A DNA stretch of 64,000 nt from Chloroflexia bacterium SDU3-3 (GTDB lineage: Bacteria; Chloroflexota; Chloroflexia; Chloroflexales; Roseiflexaceae), in contig WBOU01000004.1 of the NCBI GenBank assembly GCA_009268125.1, positions 62,001 to 126,000 of the forward strand. Reading direction: 5' to 3'. This document shows, piece by piece, positions 53,078 through 60,940 of the stretch (positions within the stretch are counted from its first letter, which is position 1; the number at the start of each line of letters is the position of its first letter). The position numbers were made by a program, and so were the translations under genes. The notes under the pieces are model-generated. The model searched no databases, was not told the origin of the DNA, and saw only the letters and a list, made by a program, of their open reading frames with translations.

Positions 53078-54076
53078 CTAGAGGCCGCCAGTGGATGTAG
53101 CCTGCAAACGCTGGCCCAGGATGGCGACCAGCTCGCGGGCATCGGCCCCGAGGAAGATGCCGGGGATCGAGTCGCGCAGCGCCGGGGCGTCGTTAAACAC
53201 CCGCCCGCCAAAGCCGATCAGCACGCCGGGGTGGCTGCGGCGCAGCGCGCTAGCCACATCGGCCACCTGGGCGGCGGTCTCGGGCATGGAGGCCGAGAGG
53301 CAGACGATAGTGGGGCGTAGCGTGGCCACGGTGGCCTCAAGATCGGCCATAGGCACCTGCGCGCCCAGGTAGATCACGCTCCAGCCGCGGCGCGCCAGAA
53401 ACAGCGCCACGACTAGCGCGCCCAGGTCGTGCAGCTCGCTGGGGGCGCAGGCCACCACCGCGCGGCTCTGGCCCGCCTGCCGGTCGAACAGGCCGAGCAG
53501 CCCCGAGAGCTTGCGGCGGATGAACTGGCTGGCGAAATGCTCGGTGGCCACGTTGATCTCGTGGCGGTGCCAGCGCTCGCCCACATCCACCAGCGCGGGC
53601 TGCACCAGCGACACCAGCACATCCTCCAGCGGGTGCATGGCGAAGGCCTCGCTCAGCAGGCGCTCGGCCCCCGCCGAGTCGAATCGGGTGAGCAGATCGG
53701 CCAGCTGGGTGGCCATGTGCGCCATGGGCTGCGGCGCATCGACGAGGGCTGGGGCGCTCGCGCCGCACTGGCAATCGAGGGCGGCGGCCAGCTGCTGGAT
53801 GGCCTGGCTGATGTTCATGCCGCCTGCCGTGCGATCGCGCAGCCAGCGGATGACCGCCATGTCGCGCTCGGAGTACAGCCGGTGACCGCCTGCCGTACGC
53901 TGCGGGCAGGGGATGCCATAGCGCCGCTCCCACGCGCGGAAGGTGTCGGCTGGTACCACTGTCTCGCGCACCACCGCCTTGGTGTTGAAGGCGGGTGTGG
54001 CGGCATAGTGGCTAAACGAGGGGACGCTGCTCAGGGCGCTGTCCCCGTCGCGGCCCGCTGGGTGTGTAGGCTCCAT
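53078..54076 (-). CDS. carH: CarH/LitR-type MerR regulator, adenosylcobalamin-dependent photoreceptor
   Basis: A 332-aa regulator: MerR-type winged helix (about residues 28-100, NTKAVVRETVVPADTFRAWERRYG and TAGGHRLYSERDM), a four-helix cobalamin-capping domain (about 115-200) and a B12-binding Rossmann domain (about 205-325). The key residues of light-sensing CarH are all seen: the W-x9-EH motif (Trp169, Glu179-His180), His170 at the bis-His position, and lower-ligand His216 in the ExHxxG motif (SELHDLG). In the dark CarH binds DNA as a tetramer with adenosylcobalamin; light breaks the Co-C bond and releases it. ATG 54076 is used; the frame runs further upstream. Neighbours: crtB downstream, a PduO adenosyltransferase 0.8 kb upstream. 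Confidence 0.92.
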   Translation of the reverse strand: MEPTHPAGRDGDSALSSVPSFSHYAATPAFNTKAVVRETVVPADTFRAWERRYGIPCPQRTAGGHRLYSERDMAVIRWLRDRTAGGMNISQAIQQLAAALDCQCGASAPALVDAPQPMAHMATQLADLLTRFDSAGAERLLSEAFAMHPLEDVLVSLVQPALVDVGERWHRHEINVATEHFASQFIRRKLSGLLGLFDRQAGQSRAVVACAPSELHDLGALVVALFLARRGWSVIYLGAQVPMADLEATVATLRPTIVCLSASMPETAAQVADVASALRRSHPGVLIGFGGRVFNDAPALRDSIPGIFLGADARELVAILGQRLQATSTGGL

Positions 54077-54114
54077 CTGCTTCTTTTCCCTTGCCCTATG
54101 GCGTCTGCACGGGT

Positions 54115-54144
54115 AGTGTAGCATAGCAGGTCGGGCTATGTCAA
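54115..54144 (-). promoter_or_regulatory. Promoter of carH
   Basis: On the minus strand TTGACA (54139-54144), 18-nt spacer, TACACT (54115-54120). A leader of about 30 nt is predicted. CarH-type repressors often bind over their own -35 box, so self-repression here is plausible but unproven. Confidence 0.6.
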
Positions 54145-54171
54145 TGTTTTGCACAGAAACCGCACAATTTA

Positions 54172-54212
54172 CGCAAAGAAATAGCCGCCGCATGGGCTGC
54201 CCATGCGGCGGC
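54172..54212 (-). terminator. Terminator after the BNR-repeat gene
   Basis: A 13-bp stem GCCGCCGCATGGG / CCCATGCGGCGGC (54184-54196, 54200-54212) followed on the minus strand by TATTTCTTT. Confidence 0.75.
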
Positions 54213-54224
54213 GTGGTAGGGGTG

Positions 54225-54863
54225 CTAGGCGATGCGGGTGGCCACAATCGAGCGAATGGGCGGCAGATCGCGCTTGAGGATCTGCCAGGTACGCCCGCGA
54301 TCTGTCGAGACGGCCAGCTCGCCAGCCGCGCTGCCCACGTAGGCCGTATCCATGTGGTAGCGCGCCACGGTCAGCGCGGTCGCCTCGTCGGTCAGCGGCG
54401 GCTCGACGACCTGCCACGCCACGCCGCCATCCTCGCTGCGAGCCAGCGCCGCGCCGCGCGCCTCGATCGCCACCGGCGCGTTGCCCGGCAGCGTGACGGC
54501 CAGCGGGCGGGGCGCATCGGCGCGGTCAAGCGCTGCCCAGGTGCGGCCAGCATCCTCGCTGCGCTGCCAGCCGCCCTCGCCGAACGCCTCGACCAGCTCG
54601 GGCGACTCGCGCGGCCCCTGCAGCGCGCTCACGCCGCTGGTGAAGATCTGCAGCCAGCTCTGGCCACCGTCGGAGCTGCGCCACAGGCCGCCCGGCCCAC
54701 CCACCAGCACCACCTGGGGGTTCTCGATCAGCGGCCACACCGCCAGAGCATGCATGCCCTGCAGCTCGTGGCCGATCTTCAGCCAGCGCCCGCTGGCGCC
54801 CGGGTCGCTGAAGATCAGCACGCCGTCATCAGTCCCAACAAATAGCAGACCTGCCTTGGCCAT
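54225..54863 (-). CDS. BNR/Asp-box repeat protein (beta-propeller fragment)
   Basis: A 212-aa protein with repeated Asp-box turns (SSDGGQSW, SEDAGRTW, SEDGGVAW, STDRGRTW) about 40-50 residues apart, as in BNR/sortilin/YCF48-like propellers. Four to five blades are too few for a complete six- or seven-bladed ring, so it may dimerise or be a small variant. No signal peptide is visible and no sialidase catalytic residues are present. A long purine-rich GGAGAGGGAGAGAG site precedes the ATG. It ends at a terminator. Function unknown. Confidence 0.75.
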   Translation of the reverse strand: MAKAGLLFVGTDDGVLIFSDPGASGRWLKIGHELQGMHALAVWPLIENPQVVLVGGPGGLWRSSDGGQSWLQIFTSGVSALQGPRESPELVEAFGEGGWQRSEDAGRTWAALDRADAPRPLAVTLPGNAPVAIEARGAALARSEDGGVAWQVVEPPLTDEATALTVARYHMDTAYVGSAAGELAVSTDRGRTWQILKRDLPPIRSIVATRIA

Positions 54864-54895
54864 CTCTCTCCCTCTCCTTCGCCTAGCGCGCCAGG

Positions 54896-55444
54896 CTACT
54901 CGGCAATATCTTTCGCAATGGTCGAGCGCGCCCCGGCGGCGGCATCCTCGAAGCGGGCCAGCCCAAACAGCATCGATGAGAGTCGGTTGACGTAGACCAG
55001 GCCGCTGGTGCTGGGCAGCTCGGCCTCGTGCAGCAGCCGGGCCAGCACGCGCTCGGCCCGCCGCACCACCGTACGGGCCACATCCAGCGCCGCCCCCGCC
55101 ACGCTATCGCCCGAGGCCACAAACTCCTTGGGGATGCTCACCTTGGGGTCAAGGTCGGCGATAATCTGCTCCAGCGCGGCCACGTGCTCGTCGGTCAGGC
55201 GGGGCACCCCGGCGCTGCGCCCGGCGATGGTGGCGATATCGGCCATCAGCAGGTAGAGGTCGCGCTGGGCGTGGATCACCGCGTGGCGGGTCTCCTCGCG
55301 CTGGGCGTGGGCGCGGGCCAGACCCAGGGCGGCGCTGGCCTCATCCAGCGTGCCCAGCGCCTCGGGGCGCAGGTCGTACTTGGGGATGCGCGGCCCACCC
55401 AGCAGATCGGTGTAGCCGTCGTCGCCGCGTCGGGTGTAGAACAT
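54896..55444 (-). CDS. Cob(I)yrinic acid a,c-diamide adenosyltransferase, PduO type
   Basis: A 182-aa PduO-type ATP:cob(I)alamin adenosyltransferase. It has the N-terminal ATP-binding motif (YTRRGDDGYTDLLGG), LDEASAALGLARA, the FVASGDSVAGAALDVARTVVRRAER core and LVYVNRLSSMLFGLAR. It makes adenosylcobalamin, the cofactor that CarH (0.8 kb downstream) needs to repress in the dark. ATG 55444 is preferred, with AAAGGAG 9 nt upstream; the frame extends to 55525. Confidence 0.93.
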   Translation of the reverse strand: MFYTRRGDDGYTDLLGGPRIPKYDLRPEALGTLDEASAALGLARAHAQREETRHAVIHAQRDLYLLMADIATIAGRSAGVPRLTDEHVAALEQIIADLDPKVSIPKEFVASGDSVAGAALDVARTVVRRAERVLARLLHEAELPSTSGLVYVNRLSSMLFGLARFEDAAAGARSTIAKDIAE

Positions 55445-55628
55445 AGGGCATCGCTCCTTTTGCTTGCAGAAACAGCGCGACCGCAGGGAGTGCCCGCACG
55501 TGCGCCGCAGCGCAGAGGTCGGCACCCCCTGCGGTCATCGCGCAGGGTGCAAAGCTTGTGGTATCTATCGGGGCGTGCCGCCGTGCTGCATCAAGATGAT
55601 ACGAGCAGAAGGGCGCGGCGGATCTCCG

Positions 55629-56639
55629 CTAGTGTGAGGGGCCGCCGACCGATGCGGCGATCGTGCCATCGCTCTCGATATCGGGTAGGTGCAGCTGGCC
55701 AGTCTGGATGAGCTGCACAAAGCGCTCGATCATCCCCGGCTCCCACTGAGTGCCAGCGCCGCTGCGCAGCCTGCGGATGGCCTCCTCCTGGGGCAGCGCG
55801 GCGCGGTAGGGGCGATCGGTGGTCATGGCATCGTACGAGTCGGCGATCGCCACGATCCGCGCGCCGATCGGGATGTCATCGCCCGCCAGTCCGTCGGGGT
55901 AGCCGCCGCCGTCCCAGCGCTCGTGGTGGTGGCGCACGATCGGCGCGACCTCCTGGGCGAAGCGCATCTGCGAGACGATCCGCGCGCCGATCGCGGGGTG
56001 CTTCTCCATCTGCTCGCGCTCGTCGGCGGTCAGCACATCCGGCTTGGTGAGGATGGCCTCGCTCACGCCGATCTTGCCGATGTCGTGCAGGATGCCGCCG
56101 TAGCGCACGGCGCGCACGGTGTCGTCATCCAGATCGAGCGCCATGGCCAGCTGCTCGCTGTAGTGCTTCAGGCGCTGCAGGTGGCCCTCGGTGTAGGCAT
56201 CTTTTTCCTCGATCGCCATGGCCAACATGAAGATCACGCTCTCGGTGTGCTCAAGCTGGTCGGTCAGCCGCTTGATGCGCAGCTGCGACTTGATCCTGGC
56301 GCGCAGCATGCTCTGCTCGAAGGGCTTGGAGAGGAAGTCGTCGGCCCCGACCTCCATCCCGCGCTTGCGGTGCTCGAAGTCATCCTGGCCGGTCAGCATG
56401 GTGATGGGGATGAGCGCGGTATGCTCATCGTTCTTGAGCTTCTGGCATACCGTGAAGCCATCGATCAGCGGCATCATCACATCAAGCAGAATCAAATCCG
56501 GCTTCTGGCGATCCACAATATCGAGCGCCTCGGCACCGTTCCGGGCCGTTATGACGTTGTAGCCATCCCGCGTCAGCAGGCGGGAGAGGACATCGATAAT
56601 TGCTGGCTCGTCATCGACAACGAGAATGCGCGCAGGCAT
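55629..56639 (-). CDS. Response regulator with HD-GYP output (c-di-GMP phosphodiesterase-like)
   Basis: A 336-aa protein. The receiver domain (1-120) has the acidic pair VVDDE, phosphoacceptor Asp in LILLDVMMPLIDG, and LSKPFEQ. A coiled-coil linker leads to an HD-GYP domain (about 145-320): the EGHLQRLKHYSEQLA helix, GILHDIGKIGVSE (HD), VRHHHERWDGGGYPDGLAG (GYP) and IADSYDAMTTDRPYR. All catalytic motifs look intact, so phosphorylation-controlled hydrolysis of cyclic di-GMP is expected. The cognate kinase is not adjacent. Confidence 0.93.
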   Translation of the reverse strand: MPARILVVDDEPAIIDVLSRLLTRDGYNVITARNGAEALDIVDRQKPDLILLDVMMPLIDGFTVCQKLKNDEHTALIPITMLTGQDDFEHRKRGMEVGADDFLSKPFEQSMLRARIKSQLRIKRLTDQLEHTESVIFMLAMAIEEKDAYTEGHLQRLKHYSEQLAMALDLDDDTVRAVRYGGILHDIGKIGVSEAILTKPDVLTADEREQMEKHPAIGARIVSQMRFAQEVAPIVRHHHERWDGGGYPDGLAGDDIPIGARIVAIADSYDAMTTDRPYRAALPQEEAIRRLRSGAGTQWEPGMIERFVQLIQTGQLHLPDIESDGTIAASVGGPSH

Positions 56640-56793
56640 AGCTGCCCCTCCTCACGGTGTGGATGTTTGGCAGAAAATCAGGCCCACTGGCGAAAGCGTT
56701 TCGATAGGCGCAGGCCCAAGGGAAATGTGTCAACAGAGTCAAAACCTGCCACTAGTATACCATGATTACTCGTGCTATGAGTGCAAATCGCAG

Positions 56794-57174
56794 CTATGCC
56801 GCTAGGTTTTCGGCGCTGCCGCTGGATGCATCTATCTGTAATAGTGGGGGGGAGGAACACGTGCCGAGCACAAAGCGATCCATGTCGTGCACCAGGCGGG
56901 CAAGATCGAGCATGGCGTAGGAGGGGGAGAGCGCCACCAGCTTGGGTCGGGCCTTGTACCAGTTGCGCTTCAGCCCGCGCCCGTTGCCGCGCTGCCAGTG
57001 CACCAGGGCGGCGGCGGCCTGGATCAGGCCCTGGTAGAAGGTGGCCTGCGGCTCGGGCGCGCCGAGCCAGCACTGCTCCCATGCCTCGTGGGCATGCCAG
57101 TAGCGCTGCTGGTTGAAGAGGGCGATACCCTGGTGGTGGGCATCGCCGATAGGCGCGGGCTGGCCGCTAGTCAT
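56794..57174 (-). CDS. DUF309 family protein
   Basis: A 126-aa helical protein with the DUF309 signature: GIALFNQQRYWHAHEAWEQCWLG, FYQGLIQAAAALVHWQRGN and GLKRNWYKARPKL. The function of the family is unknown; the conserved His/Glu pattern suggests a small enzyme or binding protein. ATG 57174 overlaps the last 8 nt of the rhodanese gene, so the two are translationally coupled. Confidence 0.82.
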   Translation of the reverse strand: MTSGQPAPIGDAHHQGIALFNQQRYWHAHEAWEQCWLGAPEPQATFYQGLIQAAAALVHWQRGNGRGLKRNWYKARPKLVALSPSYAMLDLARLVHDMDRFVLGTCSSPPLLQIDASSGSAENLAA

Positions 57175-57493
57175 AGCGCGGCAGGTCGGGGGCGATCTGC
57201 TCGGCCCAGGTGTCGATGCCGCCCAGCATGTTGGCCACATTGGTGTGGCCCTTGTTGGCCAGGTAGCTGGCCACCTGGGCGCTGCGCCCGCCGTGGTGGC
57301 AGAAGAACACCACCTCGGTGTCGTGCGGGATGCTCTCGATCCACTCGGGGTTGCGGCTCAGCGGCAGCAGCTCGGCACCCTCGATATGCACGATCTCGTG
57401 CTCGCGCGGCTCGCGCACGTCGATCAGGCGGAACGACTCGCCCGCATCCAGCTTGGACTTGATCTCCTGGACGGTGTAGTTGCGGTAGGGCAT
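57167..57493 (-). CDS. Rhodanese-domain sulfurtransferase
   Basis: A 108-aa single rhodanese domain with the active-site loop FFCHHGGRSAQVA (catalytic Cys; CxxGxR type) and FRLIDVREPREHEIVHIEGA. It resembles GlpE/PspE and moves sulfane sulfur to cyanide or protein acceptors. It lies in a minus-strand group with an A-type Fe-S carrier, MoaA and Mrp, which fits sulfur supply for Fe-S or molybdopterin work (inference). Confidence 0.92.
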   Translation of the reverse strand: MPYRNYTVQEIKSKLDAGESFRLIDVREPREHEIVHIEGAELLPLSRNPEWIESIPHDTEVVFFCHHGGRSAQVASYLANKGHTNVANMLGGIDTWAEQIAPDLPRYD

Positions 57494-57527
57494 CTTCTCT
57501 CTCTTCTCTTCGTGGCGCTAGAACGCA

Positions 57528-57563
57528 GCAGGACACCAAGCTCGAAAGATCTTGGTGTCCTGC
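57528..57563 (-). terminator. Hairpin downstream of the A-type carrier gene
   Basis: A 13-bp perfect stem GCAGGACACCAAG / CTTGGTGTCCTGC (57528-57540, 57551-57563) with a 10-nt loop. There is no T-run on the minus strand, so it may be a weak terminator or a processing site before the rhodanese gene. Confidence 0.5.
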
Positions 57564-57586
57564 GAAAATGGCGGTGTGGGGGAAGA

Positions 57587-58045
57587 CTAGCCGTGGTTGC
57601 AGTGGCCGCAGCCGCCGCCCGCGTAGCCCTCGTCGTAGCTCTCATCCGCGCCCTCGGCCCCGTCCTTCGCGCGGAACGAGTGGCCGCAGCCGCACGACGA
57701 GGCGGCGTTGGGGTTGTCGATCTTGAACGCGCCGGCCAGCATGTTGTCCTGCTGGAACGAGATGTTCGCGCCGTGCAGGTACTGCGCGCTCACCGGGTCG
57801 ACCAGCACGCGCAGGCTGTGGGCGGTCCACTCGGTGTCGCCCTCGCGCACCTCGTCGTCGAAGGTCATGCCGTACTGAAGGCCCGAGCAGCCGCCGCCCG
57901 AGATGAACACGCGCAGAGCGTAGCCATCCAGCTCACGCTCGCCCATCATCTCCAGCAGGCGCTTGGCCGCCGTCTCCTCGATCTGCATCATCGGGACAAA
58001 CGTCTCGCCCGACCGTGCCGTAATATCAAGCTCAGAAATCGCCAT
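57587..58045 (-). CDS. A-type iron-sulfur carrier (ErpA/HesB family) with Cys-rich tail
   Basis: A 152-aa protein. The A-type core (about 20-125) has the three cluster cysteines: Cys53 in GGGCSGLQYGM, and Cys118 and Cys120 in NAASSCGCGHSF. It delivers Fe-S clusters to target enzymes. After the usual end of the family there is an acidic, Gly-rich extension of about 30 residues finishing with GGGCGHCNHG (Cys146, Cys149, His148, His151), which could bind an extra metal. Mrp, MoaA and a ferredoxin are encoded just upstream on the same strand. Confidence 0.9.
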   Translation of the reverse strand: MAISELDITARSGETFVPMMQIEETAAKRLLEMMGERELDGYALRVFISGGGCSGLQYGMTFDDEVREGDTEWTAHSLRVLVDPVSAQYLHGANISFQQDNMLAGAFKIDNPNAASSCGCGHSFRAKDGAEGADESYDEGYAGGGCGHCNHG

Positions 58046-58146
58046 TTGTGCCTCCTGAGCGCAAAAGCGCTACTGTTTCGTAAGTGGTAGTATACCAGAG
58101 GTTTCCAGAATTTGCTACTCTCTTCGTGCCCCAATTCTCGCCCTGA

Positions 58147-59169
58147 TCAGCCGCCCAGCGACGACATCCCACGCAGTGTCGGAAGCACGCCATCGGGCAG
58201 GCCGTGACCCCAGGGCTTGGTGGCCACGGCGTGGCGCACCAGCTGCTCGATCTGGGCCTGGCTGGCCCCGCTGCGGATGGCCGCACGCAGGTCGACCTCG
58301 TTGTCACGCAGCAGGCAGAGGTGCAGCTTGCCATCGGCGGTCAGGCGCATGCGGTTGCACCCGGCGCAGAAGGGCTGCGTGACCGCGCTGATGAAGCCCA
58401 GCCGCCCCGGCGCGCCCGGGATGCGGTAGCGCCGCGCCGAGTCGCTGGCGGCCAGGCCCAGGTGCTCCAGCGGGCCAAACGCCGCGTCGATCTGGCCGAT
58501 GATCTCGTCGGTGGGCACCACGCCGTCGCTGGCCACATCGGCCACGCCGGTGAGCGGCATCACCTCGATAAAGCGCATCTCCCAAGGGTAGGTGCGGGTC
58601 AGCGCGGCCAGTTGCACCACCTCGTCGTCGTTCAGGCCGCGCACCACCACGGTGTTCAGCTTGATCGGGAACAGGCCCGCCGCCACCGCCTCGTGGATGC
58701 CCGCCCAGACCTTCTCCAGGCTGCCGCCACGGGTGATCTGGCGGAACTTCTGGGCATCCAGCGAGTCGATGCTAATATTCACCCGATCCAGCCCGGCCTG
58801 CTTGAGCGCGCGGGCCTGCTGCTGCAGCCGCAGGGCGTTGGTGGTCATAGCGATGTGCTCGATGCCCGCCTGCCGGATCGCGGACACCAGATCCACCAGG
58901 TCGGGGCGCAGGCTCGGCTCGCCGCCCGTCAGGCGCACCTTACGGAAGCCAGCAGCCACCGCCGCGCGCACCACCACCAGCAGCTCGTCGCTGGTCAGCA
59001 GCTCGGGGCGCGGCGTGAAGCGCATGCCGTGCTCGGGCATGCAGTAGACGCAGCGCATATTGCAGCGGTCGGTGAGCGAGATGCGCAGGTAGTCGATCCG
59101 CCGCCCGTAGCCGTCGTGGGCGGGCGCATCGGTGGGGTAGAGCGGGATAGGCTGGTGTTGATTGGGCAT
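58147..59169 (-). CDS. moaA: GTP 3',8-cyclase
   Basis: A 340-aa radical SAM enzyme for the first step of molybdenum cofactor synthesis. The radical SAM Cys triad is in TDRCNMRCVYCMPEHG; LTGGEPSLRPDL binds SAM. The C-terminal second cluster is in FCAGCNRMRLTADGKLHLCLL. The chain ends in Gly-Gly, which matters for MoaA activity. No other moa/moe gene is in the window. Confidence 0.96.
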   Translation of the reverse strand: MPNQHQPIPLYPTDAPAHDGYGRRIDYLRISLTDRCNMRCVYCMPEHGMRFTPRPELLTSDELLVVVRAAVAAGFRKVRLTGGEPSLRPDLVDLVSAIRQAGIEHIAMTTNALRLQQQARALKQAGLDRVNISIDSLDAQKFRQITRGGSLEKVWAGIHEAVAAGLFPIKLNTVVVRGLNDDEVVQLAALTRTYPWEMRFIEVMPLTGVADVASDGVVPTDEIIGQIDAAFGPLEHLGLAASDSARRYRIPGAPGRLGFISAVTQPFCAGCNRMRLTADGKLHLCLLRDNEVDLRAAIRSGASQAQIEQLVRHAVATKPWGHGLPDGVLPTLRGMSSLGG

Positions 59170-59310
59170 GGCTCCTCGGCGTCTTTCAACGCCCGCCGCT
59201 TGGGAAACGTTCCTATGCCTGGGTTATAAAAGGCTCACCAGCGCCGCCCTGGGGTGGTGCTGGCGAGCCTGCGACCATTGGAGCAATGCTCGCAGGCGAT
59301 GCGGCAGGTT

Positions 59311-60414
59311 CTACACGTATTCCATCACGCTGACGCGGGCCGCCAGCTGGCGGGCGGCCGTGCGGAAGACCTCGGCGTAGGCATCGGGCTGCTCGCTGGT
59401 GACAGCGGGGCTACCCTCGTCGCCGCCGACGCGGATGCTCATGCCCAGCGGGATCTGGGCCAGCAGCGGCACCTCAAGGCGCTCGGCCAGGCGCTTGGCC
59501 GCGCCCTGCCCGAAGATGTCGTAGCGCTTGCCGGTGTCGGGCGCGACAAAGTAGGCCATATTCTCGATGATGCCGAGCAGCGGCACCTCGGACTTGCGGA
59601 ACATCTCCATGGACTTGAGCACATCCAGGGCTGCCACATCCTGCGGCGTAGTCACGGTGATCACGCCAGTCAGGCCCACGTTCTGCAGCGACTGGGTGAG
59701 CGTCAGCGCGATGTCGCCGGTGCCGGGGGGCATGTCGATGATCAGGTAGTCCAGCTCGCCCCACTCGACCTGGTAGAGGAACTGGCGCAGCAGCTGCGAG
59801 ACCATAGGGCCGCGCCAAATCACCGGCTGGCTGTCGTCGATCAGGAAGCCGACCGAGATCATCTTGATGCCGTGGGCCTCGACCGGCACGATCAGCTGCT
59901 GGCCATCGGCGCGGCTGGTGGCGGATGGGTGGTGGCCCACCGTGCCCATCATCAGCGGGACGGAGGGGCCGTACACATCGGCGTCGAGCAGGCCGACCGC
60001 CGCGCCCTCCTGGGCCAGGGCCACGGCCAGGTTGGTGGCCACGGTGGATTTGCCCACGCCGCCCTTGCCCGCCGAGACGGCGATCACATGGCTGACGCCG
60101 GGGATGGCGGCCTTGTCCAGCACGCCGCCGCGCGGGCGCACGGTGGCGTCGAAGGTGATGGTCACCTGCTCGGCGCTCAGCCCGGCGATCCGCTCAAGCG
60201 CGTCGAGGCACTCCTGCTGGATCTGGTCTTTCAGCGGGCAGGCGGGCGTGGTCAGATCGATGGTGAAGCTGACGCGCTCGCCATCGATCGCCAGATCTTT
60301 GATCATGCGGCGCGAGACCAGATCGCCGCCGAGCTCTGGCTCCTGCACGGTGCTGAGGGCCTTGAGGATGAGGTCTTCGCTGAGCTGCCCCGTCCCTCGC
60401 GAGAAGAGTCCCAT
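59311..60414 (-). CDS. Mrp/NBP35-family Fe-S scaffold ATPase
   Basis: A 367-aa protein with an N-terminal MIP18-like domain (about 10-85; VQEPELGGDLV, LTTPACPLKD) and a deviant Walker ATPase (SAGKGGVGKSTVATNLA, LLDADVYGPSVPLMMG, DYLIIDMPPGTGD). It normally carries an Fe-S cluster between protomers. The CxxC that bridges the dimer in ApbC/Mrp is absent: the matching stretch reads NMAYFVAPDTGKRYDIFG. It probably supplies Fe-S enzymes together with the nearby A-type carrier and thioredoxin-like ferredoxin. Confidence 0.92.
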   Translation of the reverse strand: MGLFSRGTGQLSEDLILKALSTVQEPELGGDLVSRRMIKDLAIDGERVSFTIDLTTPACPLKDQIQQECLDALERIAGLSAEQVTITFDATVRPRGGVLDKAAIPGVSHVIAVSAGKGGVGKSTVATNLAVALAQEGAAVGLLDADVYGPSVPLMMGTVGHHPSATSRADGQQLIVPVEAHGIKMISVGFLIDDSQPVIWRGPMVSQLLRQFLYQVEWGELDYLIIDMPPGTGDIALTLTQSLQNVGLTGVITVTTPQDVAALDVLKSMEMFRKSEVPLLGIIENMAYFVAPDTGKRYDIFGQGAAKRLAERLEVPLLAQIPLGMSIRVGGDEGSPAVTSEQPDAYAEVFRTAARQLAARVSVMEYV

Positions 60415-60501
60415 AGTGTTTCGCTCCAGATTCTATGCCGCTAGCAGCGCGTTTTCCGCGCCGCTATGGCCTAGATATAGTATAGCACATTACGAAAGTA
60501 T

Positions 60502-60798
60502 TCACTGTCGAAACCCAGGCGTCGGCTCGCACAGCGGCACGCCGTCGCGCAGGTGGCTGGCCACGATCTGCCGCACCATGGCGGGCGTGACGCCCAGGTA
60601 GTGGTATGGCCCCGGCCAGATCTTGATGTTGGGGCCGCGCTCGCACTGGCCCTGGCAGCCCCCCACCACCACCTCGACCTGATCGCCCAGGCCCAGCGCC
60701 CACAGCTCCTGGGCGAGCGCCTGCTGGATGCCCGCGCTGCCATTGGCGCGGCAGTGGACATTGGCGCAGACGTAGACGCGGTAGATCTTTGTGTCCAT
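60502..60798 (-). CDS. Thioredoxin-like [2Fe-2S] ferredoxin
   Basis: A 98-aa protein of the (2Fe-2S) ferredoxin family found alone or in NuoE-like folds. Cluster Cys candidates are in YVCANVHCRANG and VGGCQGQCERGPNI. It ends with the family's HYLGVTPAMVRQIVASHL. ATG 60798 (MDTKIYRVYVC) is chosen; a TACAAT box ends 9 nt upstream and there is no Shine-Dalgarno site, so the mRNA may be leaderless. It is divergent from the PRPP synthetase gene and just upstream of mrp. Confidence 0.88.
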   Translation of the reverse strand: MDTKIYRVYVCANVHCRANGSAGIQQALAQELWALGLGDQVEVVVGGCQGQCERGPNIKIWPGPYHYLGVTPAMVRQIVASHLRDGVPLCEPTPGFRQ

Positions 60799-60807
60799 AA
60801 TCCAAAT

Positions 60808-60813
60808 ATTGTA
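60808..60813 (-). promoter_or_regulatory. -10 box of the ferredoxin gene, probably leaderless
   Basis: TACAAT preceded by TGC (extended -10) on the minus strand, 9 nt from the ATG. Confidence 0.45.
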
Positions 60814-60940
60814 GCAGACGCAGGCCAAAAGCAAAAAGACAAAAGTCCCACAGCGGCCCGCCGATTATTTGACAGTGCGGGGGTTGTATGTTTCCATGCT
60901 GCCGAAAGTTGGCTTTTACTTTGCAAGGGAGAGCAGGCAA

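Noticed and set aside
60867-60900. TTGACA-led promoter for prs
   Set aside because: TTGACA is present at 60869-60874, but no -10-like hexamer lies at an acceptable spacing, so I did not call it.
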